From: JBFGCA01 sp041567315
Lineage (GTDB): Bacteria > Acidobacteriota > Thermoanaerobaculia > Multivoradales > JAHEKO01
Reading direction: 5' to 3'
DNA: 24,778 bases
Assembly (NCBI GenBank): GCA_041567315.1
Contig: JBFGCA010000070.1
Coordinates: forward strand, 1-24,778
This document shows positions 16,308 to 24,493 of the stretch, in pieces (the stretch's first letter is position 1; each line of letters opens with the position of its first letter). The notes beneath the pieces were generated by a model. It saw only the letters and a list, made by a program, of their open reading frames with translations, was not told where the DNA came from and did no database searches. Made by a program: the position numbers and the translations under genes.

Positions 16308-17609
16308 TCAGAACCCGAAGGTCGCCGCCAGCAGCCAGCCGGTCTGGGAGTAGGTGCCGTTGAAGCCGTCGATGCTGCGGTCGTTGGTGCGGGGGTCGAA
16401 GTCGAGGTACATGACCGAGAGGTCGACGGCGAGGCGGTCGCCGCGGCGGCCCCAGCCGAAGGTGTAGCCGACGCGGTCGGCGTCGGGGAGCAGCGGGCTG
16501 ACGGCTTCGGTGGGCTGGGGGCTCTCGTCCCAGACGACGCCGAAGCGCAGCTCGGTGACGCCGCCGCGGCCGAGGAGGACGCCGAGGCGGTAGTTGTAGA
16601 CGTCCTCCCAGTTCTCGGCGCGGAGGAAGTCGAGCGGCGGGAAGGTCGGGAAGGTGATCCGGAGCGTCTCGAAGCTGCTCCAGCCGGCCCAGTTGAGGTC
16701 GAGCTCGACCAGGGTGCTGGGGGTGGGCGAGAAGGCGAGGCCGAGGGTCGCCGTGTCGGGAAACTCGATCTCGGTCTCGACCGGCAGGTCGCGGTCGAAG
16801 GGCAGGGTGGCGCCGATCAGCTGGTCGAGCGCCGGGTTGCCGGTCAGGATCTGGGTGAAGCGGGCGGTGCCGCCGTAGTCGACGGTCAGCCGGCTGCGGT
16901 AGGCGAGGCCCCAGGAGAAGTTCGGGCTCGCCCGGTGGAGGATCCCGACCTGGAAGCCGAGGCCGGTGTCGAGGTCGCTCGCCAGGCGGGCGGCGGCGAC
17001 GTCGACGATGGAGAGGCTCAGGGGGTCGAAGGAGGGGATCCGGCGATTGAGCTCGACCTCCGAGAAGCGGAGGATCGCGCCGAAGCCGATCCCGAGGTTG
17101 TCGGTGAGCTGGACGCCGAGGTTGGGGTTGAGGTCGGCGACGAAGAGCGAGGCCTCGGTGTTGATGTAGCGGCCCGCGAAGCGGTCGGGGTCCTCCCAGT
17201 CGGTCTTGAGGCCGAAGGTGGAGTTGATCGCCAGGCCGAACCTCCAGCTCCGCCCGAGGGGCTCGATCCAGTAGAGGTGCGGCAGCGGCTCGGCGAGGCT
17301 CTCGAGGGTGCCGGTGGTGCCCTCGGCCGGGCCCGGGCCGAGGCCGACGAACGACTCGTCGTGGCTGGTCACCAGGGTGAAGCCCGCCGCCACCTCGCGC
17401 TCCTCGAAGAAGGCCAGGCCGCCGACGTTGTGGAACAGGGCCGACGGGTCGTCGGCCTGGGCGGTGAAGGCGCCGGCCAGCCCCATCGCCTTGGCGCCGT
17501 GCTCGTAGAGCGCGAAGCCGGCGCCGTAGAGCGGCGCCGCCAGCGGCGCCGCCAGGAGCACGGCCAGCGCCGCCGCCGCCGTCCAGATCGATGTCTTCTT
17601 GTCGCTCAT
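16308..17609 (-). CDS. FadL/OmpP1/TodX-family outer-membrane porin
   Basis: A 433-residue outer-membrane beta-barrel. It starts at ATG 17609, with a signal peptide to about residue 29, and then the family's N-terminal hatch: GAGFALYEHGAKAMGLAGAF, a DDPSALFHNVGGL core and a rising barrel. The rest alternates short aromatic/hydrophobic strands, and the C-terminal residue is Phe, as required for barrel assembly (...LAATFGF). Known FadL proteins take up long-chain fatty acids and other hydrophobic compounds. It is the last gene of the ABC-export operon, 56 bases after the permease. That suggests it carries the same hydrophobic cargo, though uptake rather than export would be the family norm. Confidence 0.9.
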   Translation of the reverse strand: MSDKKTSIWTAAAALAVLLAAPLAAPLYGAGFALYEHGAKAMGLAGAFTAQADDPSALFHNVGGLAFFEEREVAAGFTLVTSHDESFVGLGPGPAEGTTGTLESLAEPLPHLYWIEPLGRSWRFGLAINSTFGLKTDWEDPDRFAGRYINTEASLFVADLNPNLGVQLTDNLGIGFGAILRFSEVELNRRIPSFDPLSLSIVDVAAARLASDLDTGLGFQVGILHRASPNFSWGLAYRSRLTVDYGGTARFTQILTGNPALDQLIGATLPFDRDLPVETEIEFPDTATLGLAFSPTPSTLVELDLNWAGWSSFETLRITFPTFPPLDFLRAENWEDVYNYRLGVLLGRGGVTELRFGVVWDESPQPTEAVSPLLPDADRVGYTFGWGRRGDRLAVDLSVMYLDFDPRTNDRSIDGFNGTYSQTGWLLAATFGF

Positions 17610-17665
17610 CGTCTCGCCTCTCGCCTCTCTGCCGGCCGGGCCGGCGGTCACCGCCCCCGCGGGGG

Positions 17666-18868
17666 CTAACGGATCTCTTTCTTGAACAGCCGCGTCGCCG
17701 CCGCCAGGGCGACGACCAGGAACACCGTCAGGGCCGCGGCCTCGGGGAGGTGGTCGCCGATCTGCGAGCCGCGGAGCAGGATGCCGCGCATCATCCGCGC
17801 GTAGTGGGTCAGGGGCAGCAGCTCGCCGAGCCACTGGGCGGGGCGCGGCATGGCGTCGAACGGAAACATGAACCCCGAGAGCAGCACCGAGGGCAGGAAG
17901 AAGAAGAACGACAGCTGGGTCGCCTGGAGCTGGTTGGCGGTGACCGAGGAGATCACCAGGCCGAGGGTGAGGTTGGCGCCGATGAAGAGCAGCGAGGCGA
18001 TCCCCAGGTCGACCAGGCCGCCGCGGAAGGGCACCCGGAAGAGCAGCAGCCCGGAGAGCAGGACGATGAAGATCTGGACGAAGCCGATGGCGACGTAGGG
18101 CGCGATCTTGCCGATCATCAGCTCGAAGCGGTGGACGGGGGTGGCGATCAGGAACTCGAAGGTGCCGCGCTCGCGCTCGCGGACGATGGAGAGCGCGGTC
18201 ATCAGGATCATGGTGGTGGTGAGGATGACCCCCAGGAGCGCCGGCACCACGAAGACCGGGGTGCGCAGCTCGGGGTTGTAGTAGGTCAGCACCGAGAAGC
18301 GCCACGGCGCCTCCTGCACCAGCTCCGGGCTCACCTCGAAGCTGCCGCCGGTCCGCACCTGGCGCACGGCGGCCTGGCCGCCGCCGACCACGAAGGCCTG
18401 GCCGCGGCGGTTGAGGTGCTCCTCGAGGCCGCCGGTCGAGGCCAGCACCGCCCGGGCCAGGGTGGGGTCGGTGGCGTCGACCAGGAAGGAGACCCGGGCG
18501 CCGCGGCCGCGGTAGTAGTCGCGGGTGAAGTCGGGCGGGATCAGCATCACCACCTGGACCTCGGCCTCGGCGAGCAAGCGGCGGGCCTGCTCCTCGGTGG
18601 GCGGATGGGCCACGACGTCGAAGGTCTGGGTGGCCACCAGCTCGCCCACCAGGGTGCGCGAGGCCAGGGTGTTGGAGAGGTCCACCACCGCGGTCGGCGC
18701 CTGGCGGATGTCCTGGTTGATGGCGTAGCCGAAGAGGGCGAGCTGGAGGATCGGCACCCCGACGACGAAGCCCATGGTGAGCTGGTCGCGGGTCAGCTGC
18801 CGCAGCTCCTTGCGGGCCACCGACAGCACCCGCCGGAGCGGCAGCGGCAGGCGGAGGGCGAGGGTCAC
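17666..18868 (-). CDS. ABC-2-type transporter permease
   Basis: A 400-residue permease of the YhhJ/YbhR type. One membrane helix near residues 32-50 (QLTMGFVVGVPILQLALF) is followed by a ~150-residue extracytoplasmic region, then about five helices from ~205 onward, with the cytoplasmic 'RERERGTFEFLIATPV' element between them that is typical of ABC-2 proteins. The GTG at 18868 overlaps the ATPase stop as GTGA, so the pair is translationally coupled. Such proteins export drugs, lipids or polysaccharides. With only one permease gene here, it probably works as a homodimer with the ATPase at 18865-19866. Confidence 0.92.
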   Translation of the reverse strand: MTLALRLPLPLRRVLSVARKELRQLTRDQLTMGFVVGVPILQLALFGYAINQDIRQAPTAVVDLSNTLASRTLVGELVATQTFDVVAHPPTEEQARRLLAEAEVQVVMLIPPDFTRDYYRGRGARVSFLVDATDPTLARAVLASTGGLEEHLNRRGQAFVVGGGQAAVRQVRTGGSFEVSPELVQEAPWRFSVLTYYNPELRTPVFVVPALLGVILTTTMILMTALSIVRERERGTFEFLIATPVHRFELMIGKIAPYVAIGFVQIFIVLLSGLLLFRVPFRGGLVDLGIASLLFIGANLTLGLVISSVTANQLQATQLSFFFFLPSVLLSGFMFPFDAMPRPAQWLGELLPLTHYARMMRGILLRGSQIGDHLPEAAALTVFLVVALAAATRLFKKEIR

Positions 18869-19866
18869 GGCGCCACCTCCGAGAGCGACTCGCCGAGGCC
18901 CAGGGCCACGAAGGCGTCCTCGAGGTTGGGCTCGGCGGCGACGGCGGTCGGTTGCTCGAGGCCCGCCGCCTCGAGGTGGGCGGCGATCTCGGGCGCCGCC
19001 CGCGCCGCGTCGGCCGCGCCCGGCGCCAGCAGCACGTGGACGCGGGTGCCGAGCTGGGTGACGCTGGCGGCGACGTCGAGGGCGCGGAGGGCGGCGATCG
19101 CTCGCTCCACCGGCTGCGCGGTGACCACGACCACCCGGTCGTCGAGCGCCGCGGTCAGCCGCGCCGGCGAGTCGATGGCCACCGGCCGGCCGCGGATCAG
19201 CATGCAGACCCGGTGGCAGCGCACCGCCTCGTCCATGTAGTGGGTCGAGACCAGGACCGTGGCGCCCTCGGTGGTGAGCTCGAAGAGCTTGGCCCAGAAC
19301 TCGCGGCGGCGGTCGGGGTCGACCCCGGCGGTGGGCTCGTCGAGCACCAGCAGGCGGGGGCGGTGGACGGTGGCGACCGCCAGCGCGAGACGCTGCTTCC
19401 AGCCGCCCGAGAGCGTCGCCGGCCGCGTGTCGCGCCGCGCGGCGAGATCGAACTCTGTGAGGACCTCCTCGATCCGCTCGCCCCGGGCGGCGCCCTCGAG
19501 CCCGAAGATCTCGGCCGCGAACTCGAGGTTCTCCTCGACGGTGAGGTCCTCGTAGAGCGAGAACCGCTGGGTCATGTAGCCCACCTCGGGGCGGAGCGAC
19601 TCGGCCTCGCGCGGCAGGGTGCGGCCCAGCACCCGGGCGCTGCCCGAGGTCGGCGCCAGCAGCCCGACCAGCATGCGGATCAGGGTCGACTTGCCGGCGC
19701 CGTTGGGGCCCAGGAAGCCGATCACCTCGCCGGGCTGGACGGTGAGGTCGACCCCGTCGACCGCCACCAGGTCGCCGAACCGGCGGGTGAGGCCGGTGGC
19801 CTCGATGACCGGGCCCTGCTTGACGGGGGCCTCGGCGGCGGGCGCTTCGATGACGGGGCCCTCCAT
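18865..19866 (-). CDS. ABC transporter ATP-binding protein
   Basis: A 333-residue nucleotide-binding subunit. Walker A is GPNGAGKST (53-61), the Q-loop glutamine is 100, the signature LSGGWKQ is at 152-158, Walker B LLVLDEPT at 172-179, and the switch histidine is 209. The C-terminal ~110 residues are an extra regulatory domain, as in drug- and lipid-exporting ABC-2 ATPases. The ATG at 19866 is the only reasonable start. It gives an odd N-terminus in which GPVIEA occurs twice before the usual ATGLTRRFG opening, perhaps from a small internal duplication. It lies 17 bases below the HlyD-like gene and powers the permease that overlaps its end. Confidence 0.95.
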   Translation of the reverse strand: MEGPVIEAPAAEAPVKQGPVIEATGLTRRFGDLVAVDGVDLTVQPGEVIGFLGPNGAGKSTLIRMLVGLLAPTSGSARVLGRTLPREAESLRPEVGYMTQRFSLYEDLTVEENLEFAAEIFGLEGAARGERIEEVLTEFDLAARRDTRPATLSGGWKQRLALAVATVHRPRLLVLDEPTAGVDPDRRREFWAKLFELTTEGATVLVSTHYMDEAVRCHRVCMLIRGRPVAIDSPARLTAALDDRVVVVTAQPVERAIAALRALDVAASVTQLGTRVHVLLAPGAADAARAAPEIAAHLEAAGLEQPTAVAAEPNLEDAFVALGLGESLSEVAP

Positions 19867-19883
19867 GATCGGGCCGGCGGTCC

Positions 19884-20711
19884 TCAGGCCGGCTTCTGGC
19901 GCCGCGGCAGGATCAGCTTGACCTGGGCCGGCAGCCCGGGCCTGAGGTCGTCCGGGGCGTCGGTCAGCACCACCCGCGCCCGGTAGACCAGGTGGGCGCT
20001 CTCGCGCTCGGTCAGCGCGTAGTGGGGGGTGAACTCGGGCTCGCGCGAGAGGTCCTCGAGGCGGCCGTTGAGACGGCGGTCGAGCCCCTCGATCTCGACC
20101 TCGGCCCGGGCCTCGGGGGTGACCCGGGCGACCGCCCGCGCCGGCACCCAGACCCGCACCCAAGGCTCGCGGTCGACCAGCACCACCGCCGCCACCCCGC
20201 CGGCCGGCACCCGCTCGCCCTCCTCGAAGGGGAGCTGGTCCACCACCCCGGCGGCGTGGGCGCGGATCGTCAGGTCCTCGAGGCGCTTGGTCGCCTGCAT
20301 CAGCCGCGCCTCGCGCTCGGCGGCGGCCGCCAGGGCCTCGTCGCGCTGGCGGCGGGCGCGGTCCATCTCCTTGGGACTGGCCACCCGGCGCTTGGCGAGG
20401 CTCGCCACCCGCTGGAATTCGCTTTCGGCCTCGGCGAGGGTCGCGTGGGCGGCGTCGAGGGCCGCCTCGTGGGCGCGGGCCTCGGCCTCGGCCACCGCGG
20501 TGTCGAGCTTCACCAGGATCTCGCCCGCTCCCACCCGCTGGCCGGGCTTGACCGGGATCTCGACGATGACCTCGGAGATCGGGGCGGCGACCTCGAGGGT
20601 GGTGCGCTCCACCGTGCCGGCGAGGTGGAAGACCCTGGCGCGGCCGCAGCCGGCGGCGGCCAGCGCCAGCAGGGCGAGCCCGGCGGCGACCGCTGTGCGC
20701 AAGGGACTCAT
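19884..20711 (-). CDS. HlyD-like membrane-fusion lipoprotein of the ABC exporter
   Basis: A 275-residue periplasmic adaptor that should link the inner-membrane ABC transporter to the cell envelope. The start ATG at 20711 gives a lipoprotein signal peptide with a hydrophobic core and C22 after LALAAAG. The -3 position of the lipobox is Ala, which is a weak but usable site. The first lipoyl half (~30-65: AAPISEVIVEIPVKPGQRV) leads into a coiled-coil hairpin (~70-155, rich in A/E/R heptads), the second lipoyl half, and a beta-barrel (RVWVPARAVARVTP). A slightly longer start at 20744 exists but would hide the signal peptide. It fits the family's usual size. Confidence 0.9.
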   Translation of the reverse strand: MSPLRTAVAAGLALLALAAAGCGRARVFHLAGTVERTTLEVAAPISEVIVEIPVKPGQRVGAGEILVKLDTAVAEAEARAHEAALDAAHATLAEAESEFQRVASLAKRRVASPKEMDRARRQRDEALAAAAEREARLMQATKRLEDLTIRAHAAGVVDQLPFEEGERVPAGGVAAVVLVDREPWVRVWVPARAVARVTPEARAEVEIEGLDRRLNGRLEDLSREPEFTPHYALTERESAHLVYRARVVLTDAPDDLRPGLPAQVKLILPRRQKPA

Positions 20712-20760
20712 GGAAGGCCTTGCCGCTCCGCCTGCCGGCTGCACCGCGGGCGAGCGGCGC

Positions 20761-21150
20761 TCAAGCGCTCGAGTGCTGCCGATAGGCGAGGATGAAGGCT
20801 ACCGCGAAGGCGCCGACGATCACCACGTAGACCCAGCCCAGGGCCGGCACGTCGGCGGTCAGCAGGGCCCAGACCAGCAGCAGGGTGGCGAGCGTCGCGA
20901 ACAGGGCGTGCATCGCCACGACGATCCGCACCTCGCCCCAGCTGCCGGCGCCGCGCGCCAGCCAGGAGGCGAGGGCGAAGGCGAGGAACGCGGCGCCGAT
21001 CACCCGGTGGTCGAGCGGCTGGGCGGGCGGCCAGCCGACCAACTCGCCCCATCTCACGGGGACGGCGAAGTAGAAGACGCCCAGGATGCCGGCGAACAGG
21101 GCGTGGAGCAGCAAGGTGGTCTTGAGGCCGGACGAAACGGAAGCGCTCAT
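20761..21150 (-). CDS. Small four-helix membrane protein
   Basis: A 129-residue protein with four likely membrane helices (about residues 9-30, 48-67, 76-98 and 103-123), short loops and no recognised family. The ATG at 21150 follows a purine-rich GAGGGGG at good spacing. It is the first gene of the export operon, 49 bases ahead of the HlyD-like gene, and may be a small accessory subunit or simply co-transcribed. Function unknown. Confidence 0.7.
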   Translation of the reverse strand: MSASVSSGLKTTLLLHALFAGILGVFYFAVPVRWGELVGWPPAQPLDHRVIGAAFLAFALASWLARGAGSWGEVRIVVAMHALFATLATLLLVWALLTADVPALGWVYVVIVGAFAVAFILAYRQHSSA

Positions 21151-21162
21151 GCGAACCCCCTC

Positions 21163-21181
21163 GGGGCACTCGGCGAGCCCC
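21163..21181 (-). promoter_or_regulatory. Short inverted repeat in the leader of the export operon
   Basis: GGGGC (21163-21167) and GCCCC (21177-21181) form a 5-bp stem with a 9-base loop, starting 12 bases upstream of the ATG at 21150, in the divergent region shared with the acyltransferase operon. It could be an operator or part of an RNA leader; evidence is weak. Confidence 0.2.
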
Positions 21182-21318
21182 AGCTGATGGAACGCTGGGT
21201 ACTATGCCACCGCCGTCGGAACCAGGCCACCACCCGAACAGGTGGGGGCCCGCCGGGGCGGCGCCGAGTACGCTGAACGGCGGCGCCGGGCGCGGCCGCC
21301 GGCCCCGGGAAACGATCC

Positions 21319-22647
21319 GTGCAGACCCCCGCTTCCCGCCCGCTCGGCACCTTCGAGAGAGCCGAGGCGCTGACCGGCCGCCGCTTCTCGTTCAACGTGG
21401 TGGTGGTGCTCCGCACCCGGGGGACGCTGGAGCCGGAGACCCTGCGACGCGCCCTCGACGGGATCCAGCGGCAGCAGGCCCTGCTGCGCTCGCGTCTCGT
21501 CGGCTCCGGTTCCCGCTGGCGCTTCGAGCCCGCGGGCGAGGCGGAGATCCCGCTGCGGGTCAGCGAGCGCGGCGACGACGACGGCTGGCGGGACCTGGTC
21601 GAGGACGAGCTACTCCGCCGTTTCGAGCCGGGCGCGGCGCCGCTCATCCGCTGCGCCTACCTGGCCGGCCCGCGCGGCAAGGCGAGCGAGATCCTCCTCA
21701 CCGTCCACCACGCGATCGTCGACGGCGCCGCGCTCCAGCATCTGCTCCGGGGACTGCTGGCCCGCTGCGGGGGCCGCGAGCCGGAGTCCGCCGGCGAGGC
21801 GGGCCTGCCGCCGAGCGCCGACGAGAGATTCCCGGCCGGCTGGCGGGCGCCGCGCCGCTGGCCGGCAAGCGCCCGCTTCCTGGCCCGCCAGCTGACCGGC
21901 GAGATCGCCTTCCGCTGGCGCGCCCGGGACCGCCAGCCGCCGCCGGCCGGTCCTTTCAACTGCCGGATCCTCACGCTGGCGCTCACCGAGGAGCAGACCC
22001 GCCGGCTGGTGCGCGCCACCCGCCGCCGCCGGGTCGGGGTGGTCAGCGCGCTCGACGCGGCGATGCTCTTGGCGGTGGTCCGGCGGCGCTATCCCGGCCG
22101 CGGGGACGGGGCACCCCACCGCTATCTCGCCTTCCCCGACCTGCGTCCCTATCTCGAGCCGCCGGTGCCGCCCGAGGTGGTTGGCAGCTACTACTCCATC
22201 CTGCGGCTCGACGCCCGGCCGGCGGCCGACGACGACCTCTGGCGGCTGGCGGCGGCGACCCACCGGCGGCTCGCGCTGGCGGCGCGCCGCGGCGAGGGCT
22301 TCCTGGCGGCGCGCTGGGGCGCCTTCTCGATGCGGACCCTGCTGGGCCAGCGCCGCCACCGGATGAGCACCGTGGCGCTCAACTACACGGGGCCCGTCGA
22401 GCTGCCCGTCGCCGTGCCCGCCGACCGTGGAGGCTCGCTCGAGCTAGAGGGTCTCCACGCCTTCGTCTCCAACTTCCCGCTGGGGCCCGAGTACACGGCA
22501 CAGACGCGGCTCTTCCGCGGGCGGCTGTGGTGGGACGTCGTCTACCTCGACGTCGACATGGACCGCGGGGAGGCGGTGGCGATCGCCGAGGAGATGCGCC
22601 GCCTCCTGATCGAGGGCGCGGCGGGCGCCGGGGGAGATCCGCCGTGA
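21319..22647 (+). CDS. Free-standing condensation-domain-type acyltransferase
   Basis: A 442-residue protein of the condensation-domain/alcohol-acyltransferase superfamily (NRPS C domains, PapA-type and wax-ester-type enzymes). The catalytic HHxxxDG motif is HHAIVDG, with H130, H131 and D135. An opening such as RFSFNVVVVLRTRG, the 'QQALLRSRL' helix and an AALDAAMLLAV-like helix in the second half fit the two-lobed fold. I see no DFGWG structural motif, as is usual for stand-alone acyltransferases. It probably moves an acyl group from the adjacent carrier protein to an alcohol or amine. The GTG at 21319 has only a weak ribosome-binding site. Its stop overlaps the carrier-protein start (GTGA). 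Confidence 0.85.
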   Translation: MQTPASRPLGTFERAEALTGRRFSFNVVVVLRTRGTLEPETLRRALDGIQRQQALLRSRLVGSGSRWRFEPAGEAEIPLRVSERGDDDGWRDLVEDELLRRFEPGAAPLIRCAYLAGPRGKASEILLTVHHAIVDGAALQHLLRGLLARCGGREPESAGEAGLPPSADERFPAGWRAPRRWPASARFLARQLTGEIAFRWRARDRQPPPAGPFNCRILTLALTEEQTRRLVRATRRRRVGVVSALDAAMLLAVVRRRYPGRGDGAPHRYLAFPDLRPYLEPPVPPEVVGSYYSILRLDARPAADDDLWRLAAATHRRLALAARRGEGFLAARWGAFSMRTLLGQRRHRMSTVALNYTGPVELPVAVPADRGGSLELEGLHAFVSNFPLGPEYTAQTRLFRGRLWWDVVYLDVDMDRGEAVAIAEEMRRLLIEGAAGAGGDPP

Positions 22648-22886
22648 GCGTCTCCCTGCCCGAGATCGCCGAGATCGTGGCCGTCCAGCTCGGGCTCGAC
22701 GAAGTCGACGGCGGCGCCCGGCTGGCCGAGAACCTGGGCGCCGGCTCGGCCGATCTGCTCAACGTGATCGTGGCGCTCGAGGACCGCTACGGGGTCGAGA
22801 TCGGCGAGGAGGACGCCGCCGCGGTGCGCACCGTCGCCGACCTCCAGCGGCTGGTCGGCAAGCTGCTGGGCAGGGAGCTGCGTTGA
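22644..22886 (+). CDS. Acyl carrier protein
   Basis: An 80-residue acyl carrier protein. The phosphopantetheine attachment serine is probably S35 in the sequence LGAGSADLLNVIVALED, a variant of the usual L-G-x-D-S-L: the residue before Ser is Gly rather than Asp. The predicted three-helix pattern and an acidic second half (EDRYGVEIGEEDAA) are normal. It overlaps the upstream gene as GTGA and the downstream ligase as TTGA, and GGGGAGA lies upstream of its start. It should be charged with a fatty acyl group by the ligase at 22883-24469 and deliver it to the acyltransferase at 21319-22647. Confidence 0.9.
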   Translation: MSVSLPEIAEIVAVQLGLDEVDGGARLAENLGAGSADLLNVIVALEDRYGVEIGEEDAAAVRTVADLQRLVGKLLGRELR

Positions 22887-24469
22887 CCGCCGAGCGGCCG
22901 GCGGCGCCGTTCACCCTGCTCGAGTGCCTGGCCCGGCGGGCCGCCGCCGAGCCCGATAGCGAGGCCTTCGTCTTCGCCGATCGCGCCCACTCCTTTGGCC
23001 GGCTGTGGGACGAGATCGGTGCCTTCGCCGGCCGGCTCCAGCGCGCGGGCCTCGCGGCCGGCGCGCGGGTAGTCGTCGCGGTGCCCAACGGCCCCGGCTT
23101 CTTCGCCGCCTTCTACGGCAGCCAGCTCGCGGGCGGCATCGCCGTTCCGGTCTACCCCGACTCGGGGCGGGAGTACCTCGACACCGTCGCCCGCCGCTGC
23201 GGCGCCAGCGCGATCGTCGCCGCCCCCGAGCCGAGCGGGTCGGACCCCGCGACCCTGGCGGTCGAAACCTCGTGGCCGGGCAAGGGGCGCTCGGGTGGGG
23301 GCCGGCCTCGAGATCGCGAGCCGGCCCCCGACGACGTCGCCTACCTCCAGTACACCTCGGGGAGCACCGGCGAGCCCAAGGGGGTCGAGATCACCCACGC
23401 CAGCCTGCTGGTCAACGTCTCGCAGATGATCCACGGCATGGAGATCACCGAGGACGAGGTCTTCGTGAGCTGGCTGCCGGTCTACCACGACATGGGGCTG
23501 GTGCTGATGACCATGGTGCCCTTCTTCCTGGGGGCGCGGCTGGTCCTGCTGCCCGCCAGCCTGCGGCAGATCCCGGCCTGGCTGACCGAGATCGGGCGCC
23601 GGCGCGGCACCTTCATCGCCGCCCCCGACTTCGCCTACCGCTGGTGCCTGCGCCGGGTCCGGGACCCGGAGACCTACGACCTCTCCAGCCTGCGGGTCGC
23701 CCTCAATGCCGCCGAGCCGGTACGGCCGGGCACGATGGAGGGGTTCGAGCGCGCCTTCGGGCTGGAGAACGTGATGGTGCCGGGCTACGGCCTGGCCGAA
23801 GCCACGGTCGGGGTCAGCATGTGGCCGCCCGGGACGCCGGTGAAGGTCGACGCCCGGGGGTTCCCCTCGGTCGGGCGCGGCTTTCCCGAGGTCGACCTCG
23901 CGATCCGCGGCGAGCGCGGTCTGGCGCCGCCGGGCGAGGTCGGCGAGATCCTGGTCAAGAGCCCCGCCAACACCCGCGGCTACTGGGGCGACCCGGAGGC
24001 CACCGAGGCGCTCTTCTGGCGCCGCGACCGGGTGCGGACCGGCGACCTCGGATACCTCGACGACGACGGCGATCTGTTCATCGTCGGCCGCGTCAAGAAC
24101 ATGATCCTCCACGCCGGGCGCACCATCGCCCCCCGCGAGGTCGAGGAGCTGCTCGACGCGCTCGAGTTCGTGCGCCGCTCCGCCGCCATCGGCGTCGATC
24201 GCGGCGGCGACGCCGGCGAGCAGATCTACGCCTTCATCGAGCCGCGGGAGAAGGCCGAGCCGCCGCCCGAACGGCGACGCCGGATGGTGACGGCGGCCGT
24301 GCGGCAGCTCCGCTCGCAGCTCGGCATCGGCCCCGGCCGCGTCTACCTGGCCCGCCCCGGCACCGTTCCGCGCACCCGCAACGGCAAGATCCGCTACGCC
24401 GAGCTCAAGCGCCGCTACCTCGCGGGCGACCTGCGCCGCCAGGGGCGGCTGCTCTACCCCGCCTACTGA
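22883..24469 (+). CDS. Fatty acyl-AMP ligase (FAAL-type)
   Basis: A 528-residue ANL enzyme. Motifs: YTSGSTGEPKG (157-167), the FAAL-style WLPVYHDMGL (197-206), GYGLAEATVGVS, and the C-terminal TRNGKIRYAELKRRY with K502. FAALs form acyl-adenylates and hand the chain to an acyl carrier protein instead of CoA, and here the carrier-protein gene overlaps its own start. It is somewhat shorter than many FAALs; whether the FAAL-specific insertion is present cannot be judged without an alignment. The start is TTG 22883, overlapping the previous stop as TTGA. A fatty acyl-CoA ligase is the alternative, but the HDMGL motif and the neighbour favour FAAL. Confidence 0.88.
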   Translation: MTAERPAAPFTLLECLARRAAAEPDSEAFVFADRAHSFGRLWDEIGAFAGRLQRAGLAAGARVVVAVPNGPGFFAAFYGSQLAGGIAVPVYPDSGREYLDTVARRCGASAIVAAPEPSGSDPATLAVETSWPGKGRSGGGRPRDREPAPDDVAYLQYTSGSTGEPKGVEITHASLLVNVSQMIHGMEITEDEVFVSWLPVYHDMGLVLMTMVPFFLGARLVLLPASLRQIPAWLTEIGRRRGTFIAAPDFAYRWCLRRVRDPETYDLSSLRVALNAAEPVRPGTMEGFERAFGLENVMVPGYGLAEATVGVSMWPPGTPVKVDARGFPSVGRGFPEVDLAIRGERGLAPPGEVGEILVKSPANTRGYWGDPEATEALFWRRDRVRTGDLGYLDDDGDLFIVGRVKNMILHAGRTIAPREVEELLDALEFVRRSAAIGVDRGGDAGEQIYAFIEPREKAEPPPERRRRMVTAAVRQLRSQLGIGPGRVYLARPGTVPRTRNGKIRYAELKRRYLAGDLRRQGRLLYPAY

Positions 24470-24472
24470 GCC

Positions 24473-24489
24473 GGGCGCGGAGGGCGCCC
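24473..24489. terminator. Possible bidirectional terminator between converging genes
   Basis: GGGCGC (24473-24478) pairs with GCGCCC (24484-24489) around a 5-base loop, in the 24-base gap between the ligase stop and the stop of the opposing gene. There is no T tract on either strand, so confidence is limited. Confidence 0.3.
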
Positions 24490-24493
24490 CTCC

